Shown here: piece by piece, positions 1 through 6,619 of the stretch | How positions within the stretch are numbered: the first letter of the stretch is position 1 | Layout of the letters: every line of letters starts with the position of its first letter | Assembly: GCA_030632035.1 (NCBI GenBank) | Contig: DAOVJZ010000030.1 | Coordinates: forward strand, 1-10,859 | Direction: 5' to 3' | DNA length: 10,859 nucleotides | DNA from: Granulosicoccaceae bacterium | GTDB taxonomy: Bacteria > Pseudomonadota > Gammaproteobacteria > DAOVJZ01 | Program-made: the position numbers and the translations under genes | Notes under the pieces: model-generated | The model's database searches: none | What the model saw: only the letters and a program-made list of their open reading frames with translations | Told to the model about the DNA's origin: nothing

Positions 1-609
1 ATCTTGCGATTCCCACAGTCTTCTGACTTCGCGATTTCGACCTTCATGCAAAACGACGTTGTACCAATGATTCGCACCTCTCCCACCGCCGTCTTTTATA
101 GAATCAAACCTGGCCATGCCATCATCGAGCATTACGCCCTTGGTTAAATTTCTGAGCATCTCTGGTGTAACTTCACCTAATACACGTACAGCGTATTCGC
201 GTTCTACTTCATTAGAAGGATGGGTTAGTTGATTGGCCAGTTCACCATCATTGGTAAAAAGCAACAATCCGGTGGTATTGATATCAAGCCGTCCAATATT
301 AAGCCAGCGTCCCTGTTTTAATTTGGGTAAATATTGAAAAACAGTTTTACGGCCTTCAGGATCAGATCGGGAACAAACCTGGCCTTCTGGTTTGTGGTAA
401 ATCAGTACGCGTTGTTTTTCCGGTGTTTTTTCAGAAAGTTTGAGCGGGGGTTTATTATCAATCTGGATTTTAGCATCGAGTGTAATCCGATCACCCAGTG
501 TAGCAAGCTTGCCATTGATCTTGATACGCTCATCCTTAATCCATCGTTCGATTTCACGGCGTGAACCATAACCGGCATTGGCAAGCACTTTTTGGAGTTT
601 TTCACTCAT
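1..609 (-). CDS. rluB: 23S rRNA pseudouridine synthase RluB (3' end missing)
   Basis: Converts a uridine of the 23S rRNA peptidyl-transferase region (U2605 in E. coli) to pseudouridine. The 203 residues visible begin with an S4 RNA-binding domain (about residues 2-45, KLQKVLANAGYGSRREIE), then the catalytic domain with the RsuA/RluB signature GRLDINTTG, in which D109 is the expected catalytic aspartate. HPSNEVEREYAVRV and LHEGRNREVRRLWE are close to E. coli RluB, and KPEGQVCSRSDPEGRKTVF favours RluB over RluE/RluF. The frame is open to the window edge, so the C-terminus is lost. The start is an ATG preceded by only a weak purine stretch about 11 nt upstream. It is the last visible gene of the leftward cluster, 54 bp after scpB and in the same frame as it. 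The scpA-scpB-rluB order is common in Proteobacteria, which supports the call. Confidence 0.95.
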   Translation of the reverse strand, partial: MSEKLQKVLANAGYGSRREIERWIKDERIKINGKLATLGDRITLDAKIQIDNKPPLKLSEKTPEKQRVLIYHKPEGQVCSRSDPEGRKTVFQYLPKLKQGRWLNIGRLDINTTGLLLFTNDGELANQLTHPSNEVEREYAVRVLGEVTPEMLRNLTKGVMLDDGMARFDSIKDGGGRGANHWYNVVLHEGRNREVRRLWESQD

Positions 610-663
610 GGGGAAATTCGCTCTCTTCGCTCGTGCTATGCGCTCGATCGAGATGATAGATGA

Positions 664-1455
664 TTATTTACCAGTAAACGGCACGACTTCGGCGGTGTGA
701 AGAAGTTCTTCGTCTTCCTCTTCTTCGCTTTCTACTTCTTCGCTTTCTACTTCTTCATTCATATTATATTCTTCGCCATCTTCTTCATCGTCGTAATCTT
801 CATCATAATCGTCATCTTCTTCGCCATGAAGATCGGTATCTTCGTCAAGCTCGTCTTCAATTTCCGGATTTTCCTTGTTGGCTTTTTCATTCTCATCAAT
901 TTCAAGTTCAAACTGATTACCAATTTTATCCAGATCCATCAGATCAGACAGCTTGGGTAATTCATCCAGTGATTTAAGATTGAAGTAATCAAGGAATTGT
1001 TTGGTTGTTCCGTACATAGCAGGCTTGCCCGGCACATCACGATGGCCTAAACAACGAATCCATTCGCGCTCAAGTAATGTCTTTACAATATTGGAACTCA
1101 CGCTGACACCGCGCACTTCTTCAATCTCACCACGGGTAATCGGTTGACGATAGGCAATCAATGCCAGTGTTTCCATGGAGGCACGTGAGTAACGTGATGG
1201 TCTTTCATCCCACAGACGATGTACCCACTCTGTGTTTTCTTTTTTAACCTGAAAACGGTAACCACTGGCTACTTGCTTCAATTCAATACCACGATCTGCA
1301 CAATCTTTTTCAAGCGCCTGCAGTGCTTCTTTTACTTTCTGGCGACTGGGTTTTTCATCTTCCGGGAACATGGAGATAATGCGATCAACAGTTAACGCCT
1401 GCCCAACAGCCAGCAAAGCACCTTCAATAATATTTTTTAATTGTTCTTCTTTCAT
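664..1455 (-). CDS. scpB: Segregation and condensation protein ScpB with acidic C-terminal tail
   Basis: Winged-helix (kite) subunit of the SMC-ScpA-ScpB condensin, which compacts and segregates the chromosome. Residues about 1-165 form the conserved ScpB core: ISMFPEDEKPSRQKVKEAL, then SRASMETLALIAYRQPITRGEIEEVRGVSVS and the second winged helix with LGHRDVPGKPAMYGTTKQFLDYF. From about residue 182 the protein changes to a low-complexity tail made mostly of Asp and Glu, ending in a more ordinary LLHTAEVVPFTGK. This makes it 263 aa, longer than the roughly 190-200 aa core. The tail includes VESEEVESEE, encoded by a perfect 15-bp tandem repeat. The ATG has a GGGGAG ribosome-binding site 7 nt upstream, and the gap to the scpA stop is 15 bp, so co-expression with scpA is very likely. 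The core assignment is secure; the role of the tail is unknown. Confidence 0.96.
   Translation of the reverse strand: MKEEQLKNIIEGALLAVGQALTVDRIISMFPEDEKPSRQKVKEALQALEKDCADRGIELKQVASGYRFQVKKENTEWVHRLWDERPSRYSRASMETLALIAYRQPITRGEIEEVRGVSVSSNIVKTLLEREWIRCLGHRDVPGKPAMYGTTKQFLDYFNLKSLDELPKLSDLMDLDKIGNQFELEIDENEKANKENPEIEDELDEDTDLHGEEDDDYDEDYDDEEDGEEYNMNEEVESEEVESEEEEDEELLHTAEVVPFTGK
721..750. repeat. 15-bp perfect tandem repeat (two copies) inside scpB
   Basis: Two identical adjacent 15-bp units (ttcttcgctttctac on the plus strand, 721-735 and 736-750) are followed by a partial third that diverges after ttcttc. On the coding strand each unit reads Val-Glu-Ser-Glu-Glu. The length is a multiple of three, so gain or loss of a copy would keep the frame. 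It lies in the acidic tail, where strand slippage is plausible. Confidence 0.9.
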
Positions 1456-1470
1456 TTTATCTCTCCCCGT

Positions 1471-2373
1471 CTACGCAGGTTCTTCTTCTGGTTCCTGTTC
1501 TTGTTCAGTCGCTGTTGCTGGACGCACATGAATGTCTGCATAGGGTTCGGCCTGTACCAATTCCAGTAATGATTCTTTTACCAACTCAAGAATGGCGAGG
1601 AATGACACTACAAGACCCAGCTTGCCTTCTTTCACATCAAACAAGTCTTTGAAGTCAACAAACTTGCCCATCTGCATACTACCCAGAATATCTGACATGC
1701 GTTCGCGCACAGACAACGGCTCCATCTGGATTTGATGATGAGTAAACATTTCTGCACGTTGCATCACTTCCTGAAACGCCAGGATCAATTCCTTGACATC
1801 AACATCCGGTGGCAATTTGGTTAATTTTTTATCTTCAATATCAGCCTGGGTGGATAAAATATCCCGTCCCATTCTGGGTAAGTCATCCAGATCAGTCGCC
1901 GCTTTCTTGAAGCGTTCATATTCCTGCAGGCGTCGGATTAATTCTGCACGCGGATCATCTTCGTTTTCTGCATCTTCTTCTACACGCGGCAATAACATAC
2001 GCGATTTTATTTCTGCGAGCATAGCGGCCATCACCAGATACTCTGCTGCCAGTTCAAAACGTATGTCTTTCATCAAATCGATATACTGCATGTATTGCGC
2101 AGTAATATTGGCGATTGGGATATCCAGAATATCCAGATTCTGGCGTTTGATGAGATAAAGTAAAAGATCGAGCGGACCTTCGAATGCATCCAGAAAGACT
2201 TCCAATGCATCAGGTGGAATATAAAGATCCTGTGGTATTTCAGTAATAGCCGTTCCTTGTACAACAGCAAATGGCATTTCTACTTGCTCAGGCCTCGAAT
2301 CCTGTTCGGATTCTACTTGAGGGTTTTCCCCTTCTTCTATCTCTGCTACAACCTGCTTTTCAGTTTCTGTCAT
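1471..2373 (-). CDS. scpA: Segregation and condensation protein ScpA (kleisin)
   Basis: Kleisin subunit that bridges the SMC heads and binds ScpB in the bacterial condensin. The N-terminal SMC-binding helical region has the family signature DAFEGPLDLLLYLIKRQNLD (63-82) followed by ILDIPIANITAQY, then AAEYLVMAAMLAEIKSRMLLP and DPRAELIRRLQEYERFKKAA. The C-terminal winged helix for the second SMC head is GKLGLVVSFLAILELVKESLLELVQ. The first 32 residues are an acidic extension; conservation seems to start near MPFAVVQGTAITEIPQDLYIPPDALEVF, so an internal ATG (M33, position 2277) is a possible alternative. I keep the upstream ATG because it overlaps the trpS stop as ATGA, an arrangement typical of translational coupling. 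At 300 aa it is slightly above the usual 250-290. Confidence 0.96.
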   Translation of the reverse strand: MTETEKQVVAEIEEGENPQVESEQDSRPEQVEMPFAVVQGTAITEIPQDLYIPPDALEVFLDAFEGPLDLLLYLIKRQNLDILDIPIANITAQYMQYIDLMKDIRFELAAEYLVMAAMLAEIKSRMLLPRVEEDAENEDDPRAELIRRLQEYERFKKAATDLDDLPRMGRDILSTQADIEDKKLTKLPPDVDVKELILAFQEVMQRAEMFTHHQIQMEPLSVRERMSDILGSMQMGKFVDFKDLFDVKEGKLGLVVSFLAILELVKESLLELVQAEPYADIHVRPATATEQEQEPEEEPA

Positions 2374-3587
2374 TGATAATTCAGCCCCATCACCTGACGC
2401 ACCTCTTCAAGGGTTTCGCGTGCTACGGTTCTTGCGTTCTCGTTTCCTTCCGCAATGATACTACGAACCAGCTGTGGATCTTCAATAAATTCCACCGCCC
2501 TTTCCTGGATCGGTGCCAGCTCAGCCAAAACTGCCTCAATAATAGGACCCTTGCAGTCCAGACAGCCAATTCCAGCACTTTTACAGCCTTCCTGCACCCA
2601 TTTTTGGGTACCTTTGCTGGAGTAAATCTGGTGAAACTCCCAAACCGGACATTTGGCCGGATCGCCAGGGTCGGTGCGTCTTGCTCGGGCAGGATCGGTC
2701 GGCATGGTGCGTAATTTCTTGTTCACCGAATCCTCATCTTCACGCAGGGAAATGGTGTTGTTATAGGATTTGGACATTTTTTGACCATCCAGACCGGGCA
2801 TTTTCGAGGCCGGGGTCAACAAAGACTGGGGCTCGGGCAGGATCACCTTACCACCGCCTTCCAGATAACCGAATAAACGCTCTCTGTCTCCGCGGGTAAT
2901 ATTCTGCTGGATATCGAGTAACGCACGCGCTGTCTCCAGCGCCTCATCATCACCCTGCTCCTGATAACGCTTACGCAGGTCACGATAAAGTTTGGCATTT
3001 TTCTTGCCCATTTTTTTAGCTGCCGCTTCGGCTCTTTCTTTGAAATCAGGCTCACGACCATAAAGATGGTTAAAACGACGTGCGACTTCACGCGTCAATT
3101 CAACATGTGCGACCTGATCCTCACCCACCGGCACCATACCGGCTTTATATGTAAGAATGTCTGCACTTTGTAACAATGGGTAACCTAGAAAACCGTATGT
3201 TGAGAGATCTTTCTCTTTCAGTTTTTCCTGCTGATCCTTGAAACTGGGCACGCGTTCGAGCCAACCCAGTGGGGTAATCATCGATAGCAACACATGCAGT
3301 TCCGCATGTTCCGGTACCTGAGACTGAATAAACAACTTGGCAGCACCGGGATTAATGCCCACGGCCAGCCAATCAATCACCATATCCCAGACACTGCCTT
3401 GAATAATGGAAGGATCATCATAATGCGTGGTCAATGCATGCCAGTCGGCGACGAAGAAAAAGCATTCGTATTCGTGCTGCAGTTTTTCCCAGTTTTTGAG
3501 TACACCGTGGTAATGCCCCAAATGTAACTGGCCGGTAGGCCGCATGCCGGACAAAACCCGTTGGTGTTGTAATGGTACCAAACTCAA
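2370..3587 (-). CDS. trpS: Tryptophanyl-tRNA synthetase, long form with four-cysteine motif
   Basis: Cytoplasmic class I synthetase that charges tRNA-Trp. The HIGH-type motif is HLGH (22-25, within PTGQLHLGHYHG) and KMSKS is complete at 270-274 (GLDGQKMSKSYNN). Other TrpRS signatures are MITPLGWLERVPSFKDQ and YPLLQSADILTYKAGMVPVGEDQVAHVELTREVARRFN. At 405 aa it exceeds the common ~330 aa form: about 60 extra residues (182-245) sit between YGREPD and the KMSKS region, as in long TrpRS of other beta/gammaproteobacteria. Near the C-terminus Cys313, Cys335, Cys342 and Cys345 form C-x21-C-x6-C-x2-C, resembling the [4Fe-4S] motif of Thermotoga-type TrpRS. The start is TTG. A second TTG two codons later (3581) also fits the AGGGGGA ribosome-binding site. 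It overlaps scpA by 4 bp. Confidence 0.96.
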   Translation of the reverse strand: MSLVPLQHQRVLSGMRPTGQLHLGHYHGVLKNWEKLQHEYECFFFVADWHALTTHYDDPSIIQGSVWDMVIDWLAVGINPGAAKLFIQSQVPEHAELHVLLSMITPLGWLERVPSFKDQQEKLKEKDLSTYGFLGYPLLQSADILTYKAGMVPVGEDQVAHVELTREVARRFNHLYGREPDFKERAEAAAKKMGKKNAKLYRDLRKRYQEQGDDEALETARALLDIQQNITRGDRERLFGYLEGGGKVILPEPQSLLTPASKMPGLDGQKMSKSYNNTISLREDEDSVNKKLRTMPTDPARARRTDPGDPAKCPVWEFHQIYSSKGTQKWVQEGCKSAGIGCLDCKGPIIEAVLAELAPIQERAVEFIEDPQLVRSIIAEGNENARTVARETLEEVRQVMGLNYQ

Positions 3588-3591
3588 ATTA

Positions 3592-3598
3592 TCCCCCT
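3592..3598 (-). promoter_or_regulatory. trpS ribosome-binding site overlapping the upstream stop codon
   Basis: AGGGGGA on the minus strand begins inside the TAG stop of the M50 protease gene. It lies 4 nt before the TTG at 3587 and 10 nt before a second in-frame TTG at 3581, so either could be the true trpS start. The overlap suggests that trpS translation is coupled to the upstream gene. Confidence 0.7.
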
Positions 3599-4268
3599 AA
3601 AGCCTGAAAAGTGAATACAGCATTGTTTCAAAAAATGTGACGGCTGGACCCAATGTATATCCCAGTATGTTAATCCCGAACCCCTGAGAAAGAATGATTA
3701 TACCCAGTAAAATCATGATCCCATAAGGTTCAATACGACTAAACTTCCACGCCAATGGACCGGGTAAAAGACCTGTCATGACACGCCCCCCATCAAGTGG
3801 CGGTAAAGGTAACAGATTCAGGGTCATCAGGATCAGATTAAAAAAAATGCCCAGCTTACCCATCAACATCAATGGATGAGCAATACTGCCGAGGCTAGCC
3901 CCCATAACCAAGGCCAGTTTGGCAACCAACGCCCAAAATATCGCCATTAATAAATTAGAAGCCGGTCCTGCTATCGCGACAATCGCCATGTCCCGTTTGG
4001 GGGATCTCAGGTTTTGCGGCGTTACCGGCACCGGCTTTGCCCAACCAAATATAAAACCACCAACCATGAGCAACAGAATAGGCACTATAACCGTACCTAT
4101 CGGATCAATATGCTTAATAGGGTTTATAGTCAGACGCCCCAGCATCTTCGCCGTGGGATCACCCAAACGCCAGGCCACAAAACCATGCGCAACTTCGTGA
4201 AGGGTAATGGCAAATAGAATCGGCAGAGCGGCAATCGCCAGCGTCTGCACCAAATTTAGTCCGTGCAT
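3597..4268 (-). CDS. Site-2 protease family (M50) membrane metalloprotease
   Basis: Predicted inner-membrane zinc protease of the compact M50 group found widely in bacteria. The zinc-binding HExxH is HEVAH (residues 24-28, TLHEVAHGFVAWRLGDPTA). The third-ligand motif is NLLPLPPLDGGRV (151-163, D159), and the conserved AGPASNLLMA (100-109) is also present. Hydrophobic segments are at about 8-24, 58-76, 93-122, 133-155, 173-188 and 195-213. At 223 aa it is typical of this group and has no PDZ domain, so it is not RseP. Its substrate cannot be told from sequence. The ATG lacks a convincing ribosome-binding site, while a TATAAT lies six bases upstream, so a leaderless start is possible. This gene often sits between yciO and trpS in gammaproteobacteria, matching the layout here. 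Confidence 0.92.
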   Translation of the reverse strand: MHGLNLVQTLAIAALPILFAITLHEVAHGFVAWRLGDPTAKMLGRLTINPIKHIDPIGTVIVPILLLMVGGFIFGWAKPVPVTPQNLRSPKRDMAIVAIAGPASNLLMAIFWALVAKLALVMGASLGSIAHPLMLMGKLGIFFNLILMTLNLLPLPPLDGGRVMTGLLPGPLAWKFSRIEPYGIMILLGIIILSQGFGINILGYTLGPAVTFFETMLYSLFRL

Positions 4269-4274
4269 CAGGGA

Positions 4275-4280
4275 ATTATA
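4275..4280 (-). promoter_or_regulatory. Possible -10 box before the M50 protease gene
   Basis: A perfect TATAAT on the minus strand ends 6 nt before the ATG of the M50 gene, so transcription would begin at about the A of the ATG. No good -35 is visible; the best 17-nt-spaced hexamer is TTCTCG. It lies in the 92-bp gap after yciO, which would allow an internal promoter for the protease-trpS-scpAB-rluB part of the cluster. In a short AT-rich gap this could be chance. Confidence 0.3.
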
Positions 4281-4360
4281 ACCGTTTATTCAAGTAGCGA
4301 GAAACGAAGATTTGCGAAGTTAAAGTAGTTTCTTAAGAGTGGGTTTTGGCTAACTTTTAT

Positions 4361-4984
4361 CTACAAGCCAACCGCTTTAACACTGCCCTTACCCACTCTG
4401 GTTACGAAGGGTGTATCGTCTTCCAGATGTACAACAGTGGTAGGTTCGAGATCACAATAACCACCATCAATAATCAAGTCTACGGCGTGTTCGAGCTGGT
4501 CGCGTATGTCATAGGGATCAATGATGGGGTATTCATCACCGGGTAATAATAGTGTGGAACTCATGATGGGTTCACCCAGCGCACCTAGCAGGGCTTGTGC
4601 AATGTTGTTATCGGGTACACGCAAGCCGATGGTTTTGCGTTTTGGGTGTAGTAACCGGCGCGGGACTTCACGTGTGGCATTGAGAATAAAAGTATAGGGA
4701 CCCGGTGTGTTGGCTTTAATAAGGCGATAGGCACTGTTGTCTACTTGTGCATAGGTGGCAATCTCACCCAAATCACGGCACACGAGGGTAAATTTATGTT
4801 TGTCTGATACGCGACGAATATCACGAATACGTTCCATGGCTTTTTTATCACCAATATGGCAACCGAGTGCATAACAGGAATCAGTCGGATAAATAATTAC
4901 CCCGCCCTTGTTTAAAACATCAACGACCTGATTAATTAATCGCGCTTGCGGGTTATCGGCATGAATTTGAAAAAATTGGGACAT
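4361..4984 (-). CDS. yciO: YciO family protein (YrdC/Sua5 fold)
   Basis: Member of the YrdC/Sua5 superfamily, which includes the threonylcarbamoyl-AMP synthases used to make t6A in tRNA. YciO is a distinct paralogue whose physiological role is less settled. The 207 aa match E. coli YciO along the whole length from memory: MSQFFQIHADNP, GGVIIYPTDSCYALGC (27-42), HKFTLVCRDL, NTPGPYTFIL, EVPRRLLHPKRKTIGLRVP and TTVVHLEDDTPFVTRVGKG near the end. YPTDS and the KRKTIGLRVP region belong to the nucleotide-binding YrdC fold. There is no C-terminal Sua5 domain. The ATG has no evident ribosome-binding site; a short AT-rich tandem repeat lies just upstream. The gene is 56 bp after rnm, the same adjacency as trpH-yciO in E. 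coli. Confidence 0.95.
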   Translation of the reverse strand: MSQFFQIHADNPQARLINQVVDVLNKGGVIIYPTDSCYALGCHIGDKKAMERIRDIRRVSDKHKFTLVCRDLGEIATYAQVDNSAYRLIKANTPGPYTFILNATREVPRRLLHPKRKTIGLRVPDNNIAQALLGALGEPIMSSTLLLPGDEYPIIDPYDIRDQLEHAVDLIIDGGYCDLEPTTVVHLEDDTPFVTRVGKGSVKAVGL

Positions 4985-4995
4985 AATTTAAGGGC

Positions 4996-5016
4996 AATGT
5001 TTAATGTTTAGTGTTT
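4996..5016. repeat. Three tandem 7-bp units upstream of yciO
   Basis: On the plus strand the units are aatgttt, aatgttt and agtgttt, directly adjacent. They lie 12 nt before the yciO start codon, in the short gap after rnm where the leader of yciO would be expected to carry its translation signals. Two copies are identical and the third differs by one base. Confidence 0.75.
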
Positions 5017-5040
5017 AGTTGTAAGAACTGAATAACCCGG

Positions 5041-5901
5041 TTATCTGATATGTTGTGCTTCTTGTTCATCATCCCACAATTCCCAGATTGGTTTGCACCC
5101 ATCGGGTAATGCAGGGATCCGACCCAGTTTAATCCAGGGATGAATCGGTCCGTGATAATCAGAACCAGCCGAGGAATATAAATCATGTAAGCGCGCAAAA
5201 TTGGCCATGGTGTAATACTCATCACGACTGTGACTGCCAGACACCACTTCAATACCAACACCACCACATTCAATAAAATCGCCCAGCAGTTTGCGCATCT
5301 TGGTTGCGGTTAAACGATAACGTGCTGGATGTGCAATGACCGCTTGCCCGCCTGCCTGCGTGATCCAGCCAATGGCATTTTCCAGTGATGCCCAGTCACC
5401 GGAGACATAACCGGGTTTACCTGAAACCAGATAGCGTTTAAAAACATCACGTACATTTTTACAATAACCTTTTTCTACCAGAAAGCGCGCATAGTGGGTT
5501 CGGGAAATCACATCGCCATTAGCGTATTGCAATGCACCTTCGTAAGCATCATGAATATCATGCTTTGCCAGTCGGCGACTAATCTCGTGCGCACGCCAGT
5601 TCCGGAATTCGAGCACACTGGCCAGACCGGACTGTAGCTCAGTGTTATTGATATCCAGATTCAGTCCCACGATATGAAGGGTGCGCGCATTCCAGGTAAC
5701 AGAAATTTCCACACCCGGAATCAAGGTTAGCGCGGTATTACTGGCTGCTTTTTGAGCTTCCTGAATCCCTTGGGTGGTATCGTGGTCGGTCAAGGCCAGC
5801 ACATCGACGCTGGATTTGGCTGCGAGCGAGACCAGTTCTGTGGGCGTCAATGTCCCGTCAGAGGCGGTAGAATGGGAATGCAGATCGTAGTGTAATGCCA
5901 T
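5041..5901 (-). CDS. rnm: RNase AM, PHP-domain 5'-3' exoribonuclease (YciV/TrpH)
   Basis: PHP-domain metal-dependent phosphoesterase. The E. coli homologue (YciV/TrpH, now RNase AM) is a 5'-3' exoribonuclease that matures the 5' ends of rRNAs, including 5S. Metal ligands of the PHP family are visible: H8 and H10 (YDLHSHST), D15, H40 (LTDHDT), E65 (PGVEIS), H76 (LHIVGL), H191 (VIAHPARYRL), and D248/H250 (SAGSDYHGP). Length is 286 aa against about 293 in E. coli. I chose the ATG at 5901 (MALHYDLHSHS), since the PHP motif starts almost at once; a TTG three codons upstream (5910) is the only alternative and is less likely. It is the first gene of the leftward cluster and has a TATAAT about 40 nt before the start. 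Confidence 0.94.
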   Translation of the reverse strand: MALHYDLHSHSTASDGTLTPTELVSLAAKSSVDVLALTDHDTTQGIQEAQKAASNTALTLIPGVEISVTWNARTLHIVGLNLDINNTELQSGLASVLEFRNWRAHEISRRLAKHDIHDAYEGALQYANGDVISRTHYARFLVEKGYCKNVRDVFKRYLVSGKPGYVSGDWASLENAIGWITQAGGQAVIAHPARYRLTATKMRKLLGDFIECGGVGIEVVSGSHSRDEYYTMANFARLHDLYSSAGSDYHGPIHPWIKLGRIPALPDGCKPIWELWDDEQEAQHIR

Positions 5902-5938
5902 GTCTTGCAACTATTTTTTGGATATGGACTCAAAGGCT

Positions 5939-5944
5939 ATTATA
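5939..5944 (-). promoter_or_regulatory. Putative -10 box of the rnm-led cluster
   Basis: A perfect TATAAT on the minus strand lies about 37 nt before the rnm ATG, giving a leader of about 30 nt. No consensus -35 is found at 16-18 nt; a TTGAGG occurs at 21 nt spacing and is half of the inverted repeat at 5952-5971. A weak -35 could mean an activator is needed or that the repeat is an operator. Position in the divergent region makes it the best leftward promoter candidate. Confidence 0.5.
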
Positions 5945-5951
5945 CCCGTTA

Positions 5952-5971
5952 TTGAGGGGATAAATCCTCAA
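5952..5971. repeat. Perfect 6-bp inverted repeat in the divergent intergenic region
   Basis: TTGAGG at 5952-5957 and CCTCAA at 5966-5971 are perfect inverted copies separated by 8 nt. The repeat sits directly upstream of the leftward TATAAT, over the expected -35/spacer, and about 70 nt before the yciB start. It could be an operator for a dimeric regulator serving both directions; no regulator is recognised by sequence. Confidence 0.55.
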
Positions 5972-6040
5972 CCAGCGCTATTTCCCGTGGTAGAATGACT
6001 TTTTTTCCGAGGCTATAGCCAGACAGGACTGTGACAAATT

Positions 6041-6616
6041 ATGAAGTTTTTATTCGATTTTTTTCCAGTATTACTCTTTTTTATTACGTTTAAATCTCAT
6101 AGTGATGAAGTAGAAGGCATGGTCACTGCAACTGGCGTGTTGATTATGGCGTCACTGTTTCAGGTCAGTTACAACTGGTTGAAACATAAAAAAGTGGAAA
6201 AAATGCACGTGATAACGCTCGTGCTTGTTGTCGTTTTTGGTGGTGCAACAATGTATTTCCGTGAACCCGCTTACCTTATCTGGAAAGTCACCATTGCCAA
6301 CTGGTTATTTGCAGCTGTATTTTTTGGTAGTCACTTCATTGGAAAAACCCCTATCATCAAGCGCATGATGAATCATGCTATACAACTGCCTGAAAAGGTA
6401 TGGACACACCTGAGCGCTTCGTGGATTAGTTTCTTTTTCCTGCTTGGGTTGCTTAATATTTATATTGGTCATAATTATGACTTTGATACCTGGGTTGATT
6501 TTAAATTCTACGGCTTGATGGGACTGACACTGGCTTTTACTGTTTTACAGGCTGTGTATTTATCCCGCTATATACAAACCGAAGAAGAACAACCCGCTGA
6601 TTCGAACAAGGAATAA
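6041..6616 (+). CDS. yciB: Inner-membrane septation/envelope protein YciB (IspZ family)
   Basis: Polytopic inner-membrane protein of the YciB/IspZ (intracellular septation protein A) family, linked in enterics and Shigella to cell division and envelope synthesis. Family signatures are MKFLFDFFPVLLFF at the N-terminus, MHVITLVLVVVFGGATMYF, the strongly conserved WKVTIANWLFAAVFFGSHFIGK (81-102), and a C-terminal WVDFKFYGLMGLTLAF. Hydrophobic segments are at about 3-18, 26-45, 55-72, 80-98, 121-143 and 156-176, followed by a polar, acidic tail. The 191 aa length is usual. The ribosome-binding site is weak (an AGGA about 13 nt upstream). It opens the rightward cluster, with yciI starting 3 bp after its stop. 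No clear sigma-70 promoter is seen upstream. Confidence 0.95.
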   Translation: MKFLFDFFPVLLFFITFKSHSDEVEGMVTATGVLIMASLFQVSYNWLKHKKVEKMHVITLVLVVVFGGATMYFREPAYLIWKVTIANWLFAAVFFGSHFIGKTPIIKRMMNHAIQLPEKVWTHLSASWISFFFLLGLLNIYIGHNYDFDTWVDFKFYGLMGLTLAFTVLQAVYLSRYIQTEEEQPADSNKE

Positions 6617-6619
6617 ATC

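Noticed and set aside
697..960. 87-codon plus-strand reading frame rich in Phe and Ile that looks like a small membrane protein
   Set aside because: It is the exact antisense of the Asp/Glu-rich scpB tail; GAA/GAT-rich coding DNA reads as TTC/ATC on the other strand, so hydrophobicity is an artefact.
1793..2714. Two long plus-strand reading frames (121 and 147 codons) opposite scpA and trpS
   Set aside because: Both are antisense to strongly conserved genes, have no ribosome-binding site and no recognisable domain.
4342..4373. Possible hairpin at the yciO stop codon (GGTT-GGCT arms on the minus strand)
   Set aside because: The stem needs a bulge and has no following T run, so it is not a convincing terminator between yciO and the M50 gene.
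5032..5044. Palindrome ATAACCCGGTTAT spanning the rnm stop codon
   Set aside because: Short arms, no T tract and location at a stop codon give no support for a regulatory or terminator role.
5991..5996. TAGAAT as a -10 box for yciB on the plus strand
   Set aside because: No hexamer resembling a -35 occurs at 16-18 nt spacing, so the yciB promoter cannot be placed with confidence.
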